From a virus, in IMG/VR virus record IMGVR_UViG_3300044619_002106, positions 1 to 48,324 of that record: a stretch of 48,324 nucleotides of DNA; one strand, given 5' to 3'. Positions within the stretch are counted from its first letter, which is position 1; every line of letters starts with the position of its first letter. The notes under the pieces were generated by a model. The model saw only the letters and a list, made by a program, of their open reading frames with translations, was not told the DNA's origin and made no database searches. Below, piece by piece: positions 28,842 through 38,481 of the stretch. Position numbers and translations under genes: made by a program.

Positions 28842-30119
28842 ATGGCTGAAATGTGGGGACTTGCAGGCGGGATTCGGAACTTCAACCAGGACCAGTTGCA
28901 GCTGCAAAAGCTTGCGCTGGACCAGCAAGAGGCGAAGAATCTCGAGGTCCATCGGAGAGAACTCCGTTCGCAGGCGAATGCAGAGATGATGCTGCGCGAG
29001 AGGAAACTCTCGGCCGAGGAAGCAGCTGCGAAGGCGGCGGAAGACAAGCGCGCGTTGCTGGCGCAGCCGGGGGAAGGAGAAGACCTCTCGACCCCGGCCG
29101 GGATGATCAAAGCATTCCGGGAGCGCAGCACTCGACTGCTAGCCCTCGGTGATGTTGACGAGGCGGCAAAGCTCTCCAACGTCGCGGCGCAGACTCTGGG
29201 TCGGCTCGAAGCGGCGGCGAACTCCGAGTCGCTGCAACGGACGCGTGACTTCGAACTCGCCGAGAAGAAGACGCGGCGGATGCAGGAGTTGCTCACGGGC
29301 GTGCGCTCGCAAGCGGATCTCGACCGCGCCAGGCTTGTCATGATGAATGACGAGACGCTGGTGGAGGAGGCGATGCACCCTTCGCTGCAGAAGTTCGACC
29401 CCAAGACCATTAGCGCAATGCTAGCCGGCTCGCCTGCGCTGATGGAGCGCCTCAAGCTGCAACGCCAGCAGGCCGACGACGCCTCGAAGAAGGCTTTGCG
29501 CGACGCTCGCATCGCCTACATGGGCGAGCAGAAGAAGATCAACGAGAGACAAATCGAGGTTGCCGAGGCGCGGGAAGCGAGGCTCGAGAAGGCGGGGGTG
29601 GCCGGGACTGGCGCTGGGGGAGGTGGCCCAGCACCGACAGCCGCAAAGCCGGCCAGTCCGACGATGCGCACAGACGTGCTGGAAGCCCTTAAGTCCAAAG
29701 GCCTCGCGTCAACCGACGCAGGGATGCGGCGCCTTCAGATCACCTCGCTTGCCGAGGACGCCTACACACTCGCGCAGAACAACCGAGCGATTCGTTCATT
29801 TCCTGAGGCAATCGAGATGGCTATTGCCGGGGCGCAGCAACGCGGAGAACTATCCGCCGCGACCGGCATCCTGGGCAAGCCTTACGGCATGTTCAAGCAA
29901 CAACCCGGCTCCCCCGCCCGTCCGATCAACGTCAAGCAAGGCGACAAGATCGAGTTCAAGGAGGGCAACCACTACCGCGATCCGAAGGGAACGGTTGTCC
30001 GCTTCGAGAACGGAGCGTTCATCCCGGTCTTCTCGGCGAACCCGAAGGAGCGTGTGCAACCGACGACTCCGATCGTCCCGAACAATCCTTTGCTTGACGA
30101 CGAGGAGGATGACGAATGA
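28842..30119 (+). CDS. DNA ejection/internal virion protein with coiled coils (425 aa)
   Basis: ATG two bases after the previous stop. Long charged helices (LQKLALDQQEAKNLEVHRRE, then MMLRERKLSAEEAAAKAAED), a Gly/Pro linker (about 248-265) and a C-terminal acidic tail (NNPLLDDEEDDE). Second of three ejection-type genes; P22 gp20 has the same position and style. It overlaps the next gene by four bases. Confidence 0.78.
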   Translation: MAEMWGLAGGIRNFNQDQLQLQKLALDQQEAKNLEVHRRELRSQANAEMMLRERKLSAEEAAAKAAEDKRALLAQPGEGEDLSTPAGMIKAFRERSTRLLALGDVDEAAKLSNVAAQTLGRLEAAANSESLQRTRDFELAEKKTRRMQELLTGVRSQADLDRARLVMMNDETLVEEAMHPSLQKFDPKTISAMLAGSPALMERLKLQRQQADDASKKALRDARIAYMGEQKKINERQIEVAEAREARLEKAGVAGTGAGGGGPAPTAAKPASPTMRTDVLEALKSKGLASTDAGMRRLQITSLAEDAYTLAQNNRAIRSFPEAIEMAIAGAQQRGELSAATGILGKPYGMFKQQPGSPARPINVKQGDKIEFKEGNHYRDPKGTVVRFENGAFIPVFSANPKERVQPTTPIVPNNPLLDDEEDDE

Positions 30120-33100
30120 CTGATCTCTCAATCTTCGAGGCGGCGAGGAAGGCCCCCGCCGGCGGCGCTCCGGCACCCGCGCCTGCAGGTGACCCAGGCG
30201 TCGACTTGTCGTTCTTCGAGTCTGCCCGCGCACCGGCACCTCCCGCCGGAGCCCGCCCTCCCGCACCGGCGCCTGAGCCCAAGCAGGGCGACACGTTCCT
30301 CAACCGCCTTGCCCCTTCGACGGTCGGCAACGTCGCCTCGGCAGTCGACATGGCCTGGGGCCTGCTCCCGCAGATCGCAGGCGTTGTCGTCGAGGCTGGC
30401 TCCCGGATCGCCTACTCCGGCGAGACGAAGAAGATTCGCGACTCTGCTGCCGCGATGGACAAGCAGAAGTTCGTCGAGACCTTCGACCGGCCAGTCGGCA
30501 AGCTGATGAAGATGTTCGGCTTTGGCGAGGTGTACGAAGAAGCTGACATCGAGCGTGTGATGCGCGCGATCGGCAAGGCTGTGGAGAAGGGTGGCGACAA
30601 GATTGAAACCTCGACTGGCGGAAGCGTCAGCAAGGAAGATGTCCTCGCAACGATCGATGCTGTGACGGCAGGCCTCGGCGCAGCTGGTGCGAAGTTCACG
30701 CTCGGCAAGTTCGAGAAGAAAATGGCGCCAACTGCGCAGTTCGAAGCTCGCCCGCCTGCCCCGATCCTCGACAGGCTCAACGCGCTCGAGGCGCGACTCG
30801 GCCGCAAGATCTCGACGCCGGCGGACCTCCGCAAGGCAGAGGCGGAACTCGCGGCCGATGCCTTCCGCGACGAGATCGTCGGGATTCCGAAAGCGCTCAG
30901 TACGGGCGAGGGGAAACGAAGCGTTGCTGATCCCCGTCGCCGGCAGGGGAGGGCAATCGAGACCGACGCCCTTGGGAATCCGATCCCGCCGGAGGCTCCG
31001 CGAATCGACCCCGCGCTCGGAGTGGGCGAAGGCGCTCGCAGTGTTCGCGACCCCCGCAGGCAAGCTGTCGGCGGCTCGGGTGTGATGGGGTCGGAGACGC
31101 CCGCGGCTCGTGTCGATCCCGCACTCGCCCTGGGCGAGAACGCGCGTAGCGTGGGCGATCCCAAGCGCCGCGTTGTGACGGACTCTGGCCTTGAAGGCCT
31201 TCCGCCGAAAGAGCGAAAGACCATGCTCTACGGCCTCGCGGCGGGCGGTGCTGCAGCTGCGTTCGCGGCGGCCTACGGAGAGTTCGACAACGAGAATGCG
31301 GCGGCACTCGCGTCGGCTGGCGGTCTCATCGCGCTCGGTGCGGGGCGGAAGCTTCCGATGGAGACGCTGCAGGCCCTCCCCGACGCGACGCCGCTCGGCG
31401 CGATCCTCGACCGTTCGCCGTATACGCTGTCGACGCTCGAGATGCTGCCGAAGAATCGGTTTGAGTTCACACGCAAGGAGATCAACGAGCTGCTGACCCG
31501 CTCGGAGGTGACCGACGTCGAGCGAGACATCTTGTCGAACGCCTTCAAGGCGGGGCGCTCTGCCTTCTCGAAGGACGGGCCGGTTGTGCCACGCTCAGAA
31601 ATGCCGGAAGGCTTCCGCGCGCCAAGCGACGCCGATCGGATCACGGCGAAGGATCTGATGCTCGCCATCAAGGAGGCGACGGGTGACTTCGAGCTGAAGC
31701 GGGCCGACTTCACTAACGAGAATCCGCCACCTACCTTCGAGCGCCGCGAGTTTTCTACGCTCAACGAGTGGGGCCTCCCTGCCATCGACCGTGCTGACAG
31801 GTTTAATGGAGCCTTCGAAGACATCAGAGATCCAGCAGAATTCGAGGGCGCTACTGCTCGTCTTTCCTCCGATGGCCGTCTTTGGGAGGTCTACGACGCT
31901 GACGGAGAGTACGTCACGAACCTCATGCGTGACCGCACCGTTGCTGACGAGGCCTCTGCGGTCGAGCGGGCGCGCCAAGAAAACCAGGACAGGATTGACG
32001 GTCCTGCAAGCGCGACGACAACGATCTACCAGTCTCCCGTGGAGCTCGGGACCGGCAATCACTTTAGCGACCCTAACTACTTCGCGCATACGCGGAGCTT
32101 CATTGAGGGCGGCGTGCGACACGTCGTCGAGCTGCAGAGCGACGTAGCGCAGAGGGCAGGAAGAGCTTTGGCTCCGGAGGAGCGCACACGCCTCGTCGAG
32201 AGTCGCGACAATGCGAAAGCGACACTTGAGACAATCAAAAAAGTTGAAAACTCTCTTTACGGTGTAGGCGTCACCTACGACAAGGTTTCAAGCGCCGTGC
32301 GCGGGTATCTTGCAACTTACCCAGACATTGAGCTTGACATCAAGCTCCGAATGGGGAATCGCCTGCAGGAGATGATCAGGAATCACCCCTCGCGGTCGTT
32401 CCGAGAATCAGGACTCGGCAAGAGCATCACCTCTGTCCCAGAAGAGCGTGTCGACGAAGCGTTTGACGTTCTCCTCAAAGCTGTCGATGACTACAAAGAC
32501 GTCACCCCAGAGAACACCCCTGACAGCGCTACTCGTCGGAATCTAAGGGATGACGCAGGCTCCGCTGAAGAGCTGATTCGAGCTCTCTTCGACACCGAAC
32601 GCAACAAAACGGAGGTTTGGCTTGCCGAAGCTGAGTCAAAGCTTGAATCGTCTGTTGTCGATCCCGTCCGCCCCATGCTCAAGGACTGGTACAAGCGCCT
32701 GATTCGGGAAGAAGTAACGCGGGCTGCCGAGGGCATGCCGAACCCGGCGCACGCGAAGATCAAGGCACAGCTTGACTTGCAGCGCCAAGGCGTTGTGAAC
32801 AACAAGGACTACCCGGAGATTGCACGCCTTCTCGAAGAGGAAGCAGCGCAGACTGAAGCGCAGTTGGCTGCAATCCCCGAGCGTTTGCCGAGCAAGACTG
32901 TGCGTTTTGCTACCGCAGACACGGTTGCAAAGGTAGAGCAGTGGCAAATGGTGGATAGGTACGCTGAGCTTGAGCGTACAGCCGCCGACTTCCGCGATCG
33001 AATTCGTCGCATAGAATCTGTGATAGGCACTCGTCCCCGGACAGGTCTTGTAGAGGACTACAGACAACGGCTGGCGAATACGGAAGCTGAGTTAGCAGCA

Positions 33101-35365
33101 ACTAAACCTGAGGGCCCTCGCTTCCTCCCCGAGCACCAAGGCATTTACGATCGCTACGCCGGCCCGGTCACAAAGTTCCTCAAGTCCCTCGGCGGCAAGG
33201 AAGTTACGGACTCGAAGGGCGTCTCGTGGATCGAAGTCCCACTCGAACCGAAGAAAGGTCAGCCCCCGCTCTCCGGCACCCAGATGTTCGGCATCGGCGC
33301 GGCGACTCTCGGCGCAGGCTTGCTCTCCCTGATGAGCGAGGAAGAGCAAGGCTCCGCCGCCGCACCCATCGCGGCGATGGCTCTGTTCGCGCAGTCCCGT
33401 TCCCCCGCAGTCCGCTCCGCTGCGCGCAGCACGCTCCAAGGCGCCGAGAATGTCTTGGGCAACCTTTCGACTTCCATCCGAGGCATCTCGGAGGCAATGC
33501 TCCGCCCCGTTCGGGCGCATGAGCTGGGGCTCCTCAAGAACACCTATGAGAGGCTCAAGGCTACGACGCCGTTTGTCGAGCGGCTCAAGTCCCTGCCTCG
33601 CGAGAAGCGGGAAGCGATCTCCGCTGCGCTGTTCTCCGGCGCTCCTGGGCAAGCGATCTCTGCGGTCAAGGCGCTCGACCCGCAACTCCTCCCCGAGCTC
33701 GCGAAAGCCCGAAAGGTGCTGGCGGACCTCGGCGCAGGCTTGGTCGACACCGGGAAGCTCAAGGGTCTGCGCCCGGACTACTTCCCCCGCATCGTCATCG
33801 ACTACGAAGGGCTGCTCAAGCACCTCGGGAGCGAAGGCGGCGCAACGGTTCTCGAGAAACGGATCTTCCAGGCCGAACGTCGTGCGCTCGCAGATCGTGG
33901 AGAAGCTCTCTCCCCCTTCGACCGCTCCGTCATCATCTCGGACTGGTTGTCGCAGCAGTTCCGCGGGCCCGGCAAGGCAGGCTTCCTCAAGAATCGCTCC
34001 GTCGAGCAAGTCACGAAGGACATGCTTCCCTTCTACGCTCCGGCAGACGAGGCTCTCATCCTCTACGTTCGCTCCGCGACGGCGGAGATTGAGCGCGCCA
34101 AGTTCTTCGGCCGCCACATCGTGCGCGACCCCGAGACGAACCGCGTCGACATCTCCAAGTCGATTCACAACGTCGTCGAGGAGAAGATGCGCGGCAAGGA
34201 AGTCTCGATCGCGCAGATCGAAGAGCTCAAGGATCTCCTGAATGCTCGCTTCGGCCCGGGCGAGCGCGGTATGTCGGGCGCAGTTGAGGTAGGGAAGAAC
34301 CTCGGCTACGCCGCGCTACTTGCTCATCCGACGTCAGCTCTTGTCCAGCTCGGTGACGTCGCGACGGCTGTCTACGCGCACGGCCTGCTCCCCACGATCA
34401 AGAGCGTCGGAATGACGCTGACCCGCAACGGGAGGATTACGACCGCGGACTTCGGCTTGATCGACAACATCTCGGCGGAGACGGCGAGCATTACCGGGAC
34501 AGCGCGCTTCGTCAACAAAGTGTTCAAGTGGTCAGGCTTCAACCTCGTTGACCGCTTCGGCAAGTCGACGGCGATCAACGCTTCGTTCGAGAAGAACATG
34601 CGCCTTGCAAGGAGCGAGAAGGGTGTGGCGCAGCTGCAGCGGAAGTTCGGCGAGTACTTCGGCGACGACTTTGGCGCTTTGCTCTCCGACCTCCGCGCAG
34701 GCAAGCGCACACCCCTGATTGATGAACTCGTCTTCTCCGAGCTCTCCGACATCCAGCCCGTCTCCCGAGTCGAGATGCCGAAGAAGTACCTCGAGATGCA
34801 GAACGGCCGGGCGCTGTACATGCTCAAGTCGTTCATGCTGAAGCAAGCCGACATCGTGCGGCGGGATGTCTGGTGGGAATGGAAAGCGGGGAATCAAGTC
34901 CAGGCGGCGAAGAACGCGCTGCGCTTTGGCGCCGCCCTCGGCATCGGCGGGGCTTCGACTGAGTTCATCCGCAACTGGCTGCTCGGGCGCGACGATGAGC
35001 TCGAGTGGAGCGACATCCCGGCGAACATGCTGAAGACGTTCATGCTCTCCGAGTACGTGCTGGACCAAGAAGGCTTCGCGGACAAGATGAAAGCGTTCGG
35101 GAAGTCGGTCTTGCCCCCCGTCGGCATCACCTACGACATTGCGAAGAGCGGCGAGCTGACGCTTGACTGGCTTGCGGGCGAAGCCGAACTCGGGGAAGGA
35201 AAGCTCAAGGCTCTCCGCTACGTCCCGATCATCGGAACTGCCGCTTACCACGACGCAATCCCGGGGCAGGTGGAACTTGGCCTCGAGTTCGGCGGAGCTG
35301 AGAAAGCCAACAAAGATCGTGAGCGGCGCGAGCTGCGCAAGGAACGCCGCGAGGCAATGGAGTAA
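30116..35365 (+). CDS. Giant internal virion/polyvalent protein (1749 aa)
   Basis: Third ejection gene, and the longest in the window. The N-terminus is Pro/Ala-rich. Three near-repeats of (G/A)xxxSV-x-DPRR sit at about 265-350. Two hydrophobic Gly/Ala segments lie at about 365-405 and 1060-1095. The middle (about 600-700) has NHFSDPNYFAHTRSF and HVVELQSDVAQRAG, which resembles the H-x-R / EiQSD domain of phage polyvalent proteins. The last ~600 residues resemble large polyvalent-associated domain LPD38 (MLKSFMLKQADIVRRDVWWE). Probably enters the cell with DNA, forming a channel and perhaps delivering activities. From about 32.2 to 33.1 kb base use is more AT-rich. Confidence 0.82.
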   Translation: MTDLSIFEAARKAPAGGAPAPAPAGDPGVDLSFFESARAPAPPAGARPPAPAPEPKQGDTFLNRLAPSTVGNVASAVDMAWGLLPQIAGVVVEAGSRIAYSGETKKIRDSAAAMDKQKFVETFDRPVGKLMKMFGFGEVYEEADIERVMRAIGKAVEKGGDKIETSTGGSVSKEDVLATIDAVTAGLGAAGAKFTLGKFEKKMAPTAQFEARPPAPILDRLNALEARLGRKISTPADLRKAEAELAADAFRDEIVGIPKALSTGEGKRSVADPRRRQGRAIETDALGNPIPPEAPRIDPALGVGEGARSVRDPRRQAVGGSGVMGSETPAARVDPALALGENARSVGDPKRRVVTDSGLEGLPPKERKTMLYGLAAGGAAAAFAAAYGEFDNENAAALASAGGLIALGAGRKLPMETLQALPDATPLGAILDRSPYTLSTLEMLPKNRFEFTRKEINELLTRSEVTDVERDILSNAFKAGRSAFSKDGPVVPRSEMPEGFRAPSDADRITAKDLMLAIKEATGDFELKRADFTNENPPPTFERREFSTLNEWGLPAIDRADRFNGAFEDIRDPAEFEGATARLSSDGRLWEVYDADGEYVTNLMRDRTVADEASAVERARQENQDRIDGPASATTTIYQSPVELGTGNHFSDPNYFAHTRSFIEGGVRHVVELQSDVAQRAGRALAPEERTRLVESRDNAKATLETIKKVENSLYGVGVTYDKVSSAVRGYLATYPDIELDIKLRMGNRLQEMIRNHPSRSFRESGLGKSITSVPEERVDEAFDVLLKAVDDYKDVTPENTPDSATRRNLRDDAGSAEELIRALFDTERNKTEVWLAEAESKLESSVVDPVRPMLKDWYKRLIREEVTRAAEGMPNPAHAKIKAQLDLQRQGVVNNKDYPEIARLLEEEAAQTEAQLAAIPERLPSKTVRFATADTVAKVEQWQMVDRYAELERTAADFRDRIRRIESVIGTRPRTGLVEDYRQRLANTEAELAATKPEGPRFLPEHQGIYDRYAGPVTKFLKSLGGKEVTDSKGVSWIEVPLEPKKGQPPLSGTQMFGIGAATLGAGLLSLMSEEEQGSAAAPIAAMALFAQSRSPAVRSAARSTLQGAENVLGNLSTSIRGISEAMLRPVRAHELGLLKNTYERLKATTPFVERLKSLPREKREAISAALFSGAPGQAISAVKALDPQLLPELAKARKVLADLGAGLVDTGKLKGLRPDYFPRIVIDYEGLLKHLGSEGGATVLEKRIFQAERRALADRGEALSPFDRSVIISDWLSQQFRGPGKAGFLKNRSVEQVTKDMLPFYAPADEALILYVRSATAEIERAKFFGRHIVRDPETNRVDISKSIHNVVEEKMRGKEVSIAQIEELKDLLNARFGPGERGMSGAVEVGKNLGYAALLAHPTSALVQLGDVATAVYAHGLLPTIKSVGMTLTRNGRITTADFGLIDNISAETASITGTARFVNKVFKWSGFNLVDRFGKSTAINASFEKNMRLARSEKGVAQLQRKFGEYFGDDFGALLSDLRAGKRTPLIDELVFSELSDIQPVSRVEMPKKYLEMQNGRALYMLKSFMLKQADIVRRDVWWEWKAGNQVQAAKNALRFGAALGIGGASTEFIRNWLLGRDDELEWSDIPANMLKTFMLSEYVLDQEGFADKMKAFGKSVLPPVGITYDIAKSGELTLDWLAGEAELGEGKLKALRYVPIIGTAAYHDAIPGQVELGLEFGGAEKANKDRERRELRKERREAME

Positions 35366-35368
35366 CCT

Positions 35369-36808
35369 ATGGCACACATCCCGACAGACAGATACGATCC
35401 CGGCGCCTGGAACGCAACCTGCGATCGCTGCGGGCGGAAGCGAAAGTCAACAGAGCTGCGCAAGACCTGGGACAACCTCTACGTTTGCGAGGAGCACTGG
35501 GAGCCTCGGCACCCGCAGGACTTCGTTCGCTCGAGAGTGGACCAGCAAGCGCCGGACTGGATTCGCCCCGCTCCGGACTGCATCATGGTCGCCGATGCTT
35601 GCCCGGGGATTACGCTCGAGGTTGTTGGCTTCCCCATCGCAGGCTTGCCGGTGACGGTTCGTTGGACAGCGTTCGGCGTCCTCAAAGAACGCATCTACAC
35701 TCCGACGAGTACGACTGCGGCGACGTTCTTGCCGACAACAGTTCACATCGCACCCGGCGTAACCAGTGGGACATTCACTGTAACCTGGGCTGCGGGAGGG
35801 CCGACTGAACTAAGCCTGCTCGCGCCCGGTGGGTGTGAGAGCCCAACGGCTGTGCTCGAGGTTGGTGCGGGCTCGTCCCCGGTCGCCAATTTCTTTGGCT
35901 TGGTCAGCAGCGGCTCGGCGAGCTACACAACCTTCAATTGCTTTGAGCCAAACGCCTTTCCCTCCGAGCCCCTGGCGCCCGGCGCGATCTTGAGCGTGTA
36001 TGACGCCCAGCGACAGTTCCAAGTAGCGACCGGGGCTGGCGCACCTTTTACGTTTGAATCGCTGTCGGCAACATCCGATGGCACGCTGCTGACGGACTTC
36101 ACCGACGCGACTTCAGGCGTAGTGGTAACGGTTTCCGCGACGACTGGGAGCATTGCCAATGTGACTCCCGGCGACATTGACGGCGGCGGGCGCTACTCGG
36201 TGCCGTGGACGCCTGACGATGTGCCGACCCCGACGCCCAGCAATGGCGGCTCAAAACTGCTGGTGATCCAGACAAACGGCGCGGTTGTCACGTTCTCGTT
36301 CTCTGAGCCGATGTGCGGCTTTGGGCTGTATCTCACGGATTACCTTGACTTTGGCGGCACTTGCACGTGGCGTTTCTTCTCGGGCCTGACCGAGTTGAAT
36401 TCCATTGACATCGTGCCGCAGGACTTGGACACAAACACGCTCGATCCGGCTGTGCGTGATGCCTCAGTCGGCTTCCTCGGCTTCGTGTCTAACACGACGG
36501 CGGCGCCCTTCGACCGCATGACGATGACCTTTTCGTCGACGGGCGTTGACCGGACTGGCTTCGACAACATCTTTGTTGCCACGTTGGAGGGTCGGCCAAA
36601 CCTGTCAATTACCGCGGGCTCGACAGTCCAGTTCACTGACGCCAGCACCGGCAGCCCGACCTCGTGGCTCTGGAACTTCGGCGACAGCACGACCAGCACG
36701 CTGCAGAATCCGACAAAGACCTACAACACGCCAGGCACGTTCACGGTGACACTGACCGTCAACGGCGGAGACAGCGAGGTCAAGACGGGCTACATCACAG
36801 TGAGTTAG
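35369..36808 (+). CDS. Zinc-finger + PKD fusion virion protein (479 aa)
   Basis: The first ~50 residues form a two-pair zinc finger: CDRCGRKRKSTELRKTWDNL then YVCEEHWEPRHPQDF (C-x2-C and C-x2-H), a module common in small phage proteins. The middle is beta-sandwich-like. The C-terminal ~80 residues are a PKD domain (VQFTDASTGSPTSWLWNFGD, TKTYNTPGTFTVTLTV). This combination suggests a virion surface protein with an unusual intracellular-style finger. Last rightward gene; it overlaps the convergent minus-strand gene by four bases. Confidence 0.8.
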   Translation: MAHIPTDRYDPGAWNATCDRCGRKRKSTELRKTWDNLYVCEEHWEPRHPQDFVRSRVDQQAPDWIRPAPDCIMVADACPGITLEVVGFPIAGLPVTVRWTAFGVLKERIYTPTSTTAATFLPTTVHIAPGVTSGTFTVTWAAGGPTELSLLAPGGCESPTAVLEVGAGSSPVANFFGLVSSGSASYTTFNCFEPNAFPSEPLAPGAILSVYDAQRQFQVATGAGAPFTFESLSATSDGTLLTDFTDATSGVVVTVSATTGSIANVTPGDIDGGGRYSVPWTPDDVPTPTPSNGGSKLLVIQTNGAVVTFSFSEPMCGFGLYLTDYLDFGGTCTWRFFSGLTELNSIDIVPQDLDTNTLDPAVRDASVGFLGFVSNTTAAPFDRMTMTFSSTGVDRTGFDNIFVATLEGRPNLSITAGSTVQFTDASTGSPTSWLWNFGDSTTSTLQNPTKTYNTPGTFTVTLTVNGGDSEVKTGYITVS

Positions 36809-37050
36809 ACCTCACCGCGAGGCTTCTTCACCTCAAGCTCCATCGTCACTCGCTTGTGCAAGCAGCCCTCACACTGCTTGCATTTCTCTTCCCCGCTCCT
36901 CACGCGCTCCCGCACGTAGTTGACGGAGCGGATGTCCACACCGAGGCGGTCAGCGACGACCCGCGAGCGGCGAAACCTCGTCAGGAAGAACCAGAGGCAG
37001 CAATAGCCGAGGTCACCCTCGACCATGCTGCGGATTGTCAGGCGTGGCAT
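36805..37050 (-). CDS. HTH protein with Cys cluster, candidate regulator (81 aa)
   Basis: The centre (VVADRLGVDIRSVNYVRERV) reads as a helix-turn-helix recognition unit; it is followed by CKQCEGCLHK, a tight Cys cluster, and a basic end. Its ATG lies four bases from palindrome 5, without a clear ribosome site, so a leaderless message or a later start (ATG 37026) is possible. A HTH protein coded directly at one of the palindromic elements is the best candidate for the factor that binds them. Its stop overlaps the convergent virion gene. Confidence 0.7.
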   Translation of the reverse strand: MPRLTIRSMVEGDLGYCCLWFFLTRFRRSRVVADRLGVDIRSVNYVRERVRSGEEKCKQCEGCLHKRVTMELEVKKPRGEV

Positions 37051-37053
37051 AAT

Positions 37054-37083
37054 GCGCGCGGATAATTCATGAATTTTACGCGC
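37054..37083. promoter_or_regulatory. Palindromic control element, copy 5
   Basis: GCGCGCG-GATAATTC, centre, GAATTTTACGCGC. It lies between the stop of the helicase-like gene (37076) and the start of the HTH gene (37050), overlapping the former. On the minus strand TAAAAT follows GCGCG, but no good -35 is seen, so activation or repression by a factor is likely if it is a promoter. Confidence 0.7.
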
Positions 37084-38281
37084 CCGTATATACCAGCCAG
37101 CAGTACTCAGGCGTAGTCCCGTTGCCCTCGTAAGCCATCCGGAGCTGACCCGCCGCGATGAGGCCCCTGATCATCCCATCCCACTCGCGGAAGTCTGGGA
37201 AGTACTGGTGGATGTGGAGGTAGGCGTCGGTGTACTTGACCTTCTTCTGCGCCTTCATGAAGTGGACGAAGCGCTCGACTTGCAGCGATTCCTCGCTCCG
37301 GCCGATGCGAGAGAAGACTTTGTCGAGGTGCTTCTCCGTCTCGGTCAGCATAGCGTCAGCTGCCATGAGGTCGACGGCGGAGATCTTCGGTTCGTCGCTC
37401 CGCGAGACGGCGAGGACAAGGGCAAGCTTGTGCATGTGGGTCTGCTTGCGCGCGAGGTAGCCGTCGACCCGGTCGTTGTCTCCGCCATCATTGTGCTGCG
37501 CCCACATCTGGCGATACCACTCGCGGCCCCATTCGCGTGCCTTCGAGTCGATCTCATACGGCCCGACGAGCATGGTTGACATGTGCTCGAGGTCGGCGAC
37601 GAGCTTGTCCGCAAAGATGGCGTGATCCTCGCGCGTGTGCTCGTCGGGGTAGGCGATGAAGTTCTCCTTCCGATCAGCATAGACGAAGACGCAGCGCGAG
37701 GTAAAGCCGCCCCCGACGGTCGCCGCAGGCATGTTGTCTGCGATCCAGTGTGGGGTAGTGCAAGCGATCATGTTGATCCACGGCGCCGAGACGACGTCGT
37801 TGCCCGAGCCTTTCGTGATCTTCTCGAAGCTCTTCCGGCCGTCCCAGAGGGCGATCAGGAGGTTGACCATCTCACGGTCCTGCGGGTTGAGCAGGTTCCC
37901 GAGTTCGCCGCTCGCGAGGGTGAGGGGCGACATCGGCCAGAAGCCTCCGTCGTACTCGAAGTCTTCTTGCGCCTCGGTGAAGCGGGTGACGAGCGCTTGC
38001 CAGGTCACGACATCCGGGCCGAACTTGACGCCGGGGACGCGCTTCACCAGCTCCATCCCCATGTCCATCGTCGTGGTCTTCGAGATGATCCCCGGCTTCG
38101 CAACGAAGATGATGTAGAAGTTCGGATACCACTGGAAGCGCTTCATGTCGACCCAGACTTTACGGCGGAGACACGCGGCGAGGCAGGACACGCCTGCCCA
38201 GAAGTGCATGATGCGGGGCGCCTCGGTGCCGGCGGTGTATTCGAGGTAGGCGGGAATCCAGTCCGCGAAGTTACGGGTCAT
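37076..38281 (-). CDS. DUF3987/primase-helicase-like ATPase (401 aa)
   Basis: Start at ATG 38281 is preceded by GGGAG and overlaps the previous TGA (ATGA); a longer frame to 38416 is rejected. The order WIPAYLEYTAGTEAPRIMHF, then ACLRRKVWVDM, a Walker A-like AKPGIISKTTT (about 80-90), SPLTLASGELGNLLN, DGRKSFEKIT and DRKENFIAY matches DUF3987-type phage and plasmid replication proteins, which are probably primase-helicases. It follows the polymerase and is the only helicase-like gene here. A separate primase was not seen. Confidence 0.75.
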   Translation of the reverse strand: MTRNFADWIPAYLEYTAGTEAPRIMHFWAGVSCLAACLRRKVWVDMKRFQWYPNFYIIFVAKPGIISKTTTMDMGMELVKRVPGVKFGPDVVTWQALVTRFTEAQEDFEYDGGFWPMSPLTLASGELGNLLNPQDREMVNLLIALWDGRKSFEKITKGSGNDVVSAPWINMIACTTPHWIADNMPAATVGGGFTSRCVFVYADRKENFIAYPDEHTREDHAIFADKLVADLEHMSTMLVGPYEIDSKAREWGREWYRQMWAQHNDGGDNDRVDGYLARKQTHMHKLALVLAVSRSDEPKISAVDLMAADAMLTETEKHLDKVFSRIGRSEESLQVERFVHFMKAQKKVKYTDAYLHIHQYFPDFREWDGMIRGLIAAGQLRMAYEGNGTTPEYCWLVYTGA

Positions 38282-38481
38282 GGAAACAGCTCCCAACGCA
38301 TACCTACGCGGTCGAGCTGGCGTAGGGTTTCCTGGTAGGTTTCCCAGGCTTTTTGCGGCGTAGCTCCGGTAAAAGTCCTGCCTATACCACGGCCATCTCG
38401 AACGATGCACACCCAATACCTGCCACCAACTTTCTTGAGATGGGGTTTCTTTGGCGTCACTCCGCGCGTAAGCTGGCTCAC
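38278..38481 (-). CDS. Small protein between polymerase and helicase-like gene (67 aa)
   Basis: The GTG start shares the last base of the polymerase TAG, with GGGGAG eight bases upstream. It reads KPHLKKVGGRYWVCIVRDGR, then GIGRTFTGATPQKAWETYQE. Small proteins with a WVC..dGrgiGrtftGaTp.kAW pattern are frequent near phage polymerase genes; the role is unknown. Its ATGA overlap with the helicase-like gene shows coupling. Confidence 0.7.
   Translation of the reverse strand: MSQLTRGVTPKKPHLKKVGGRYWVCIVRDGRGIGRTFTGATPQKAWETYQETLRQLDRVGMRWELFP

Noticed and set aside
36800-36816. GTGAG/CTCAC hairpin across the convergent stop codons as a bidirectional terminator
   Set aside because: Five-pair stem without flanking T/A runs; too weak to call.
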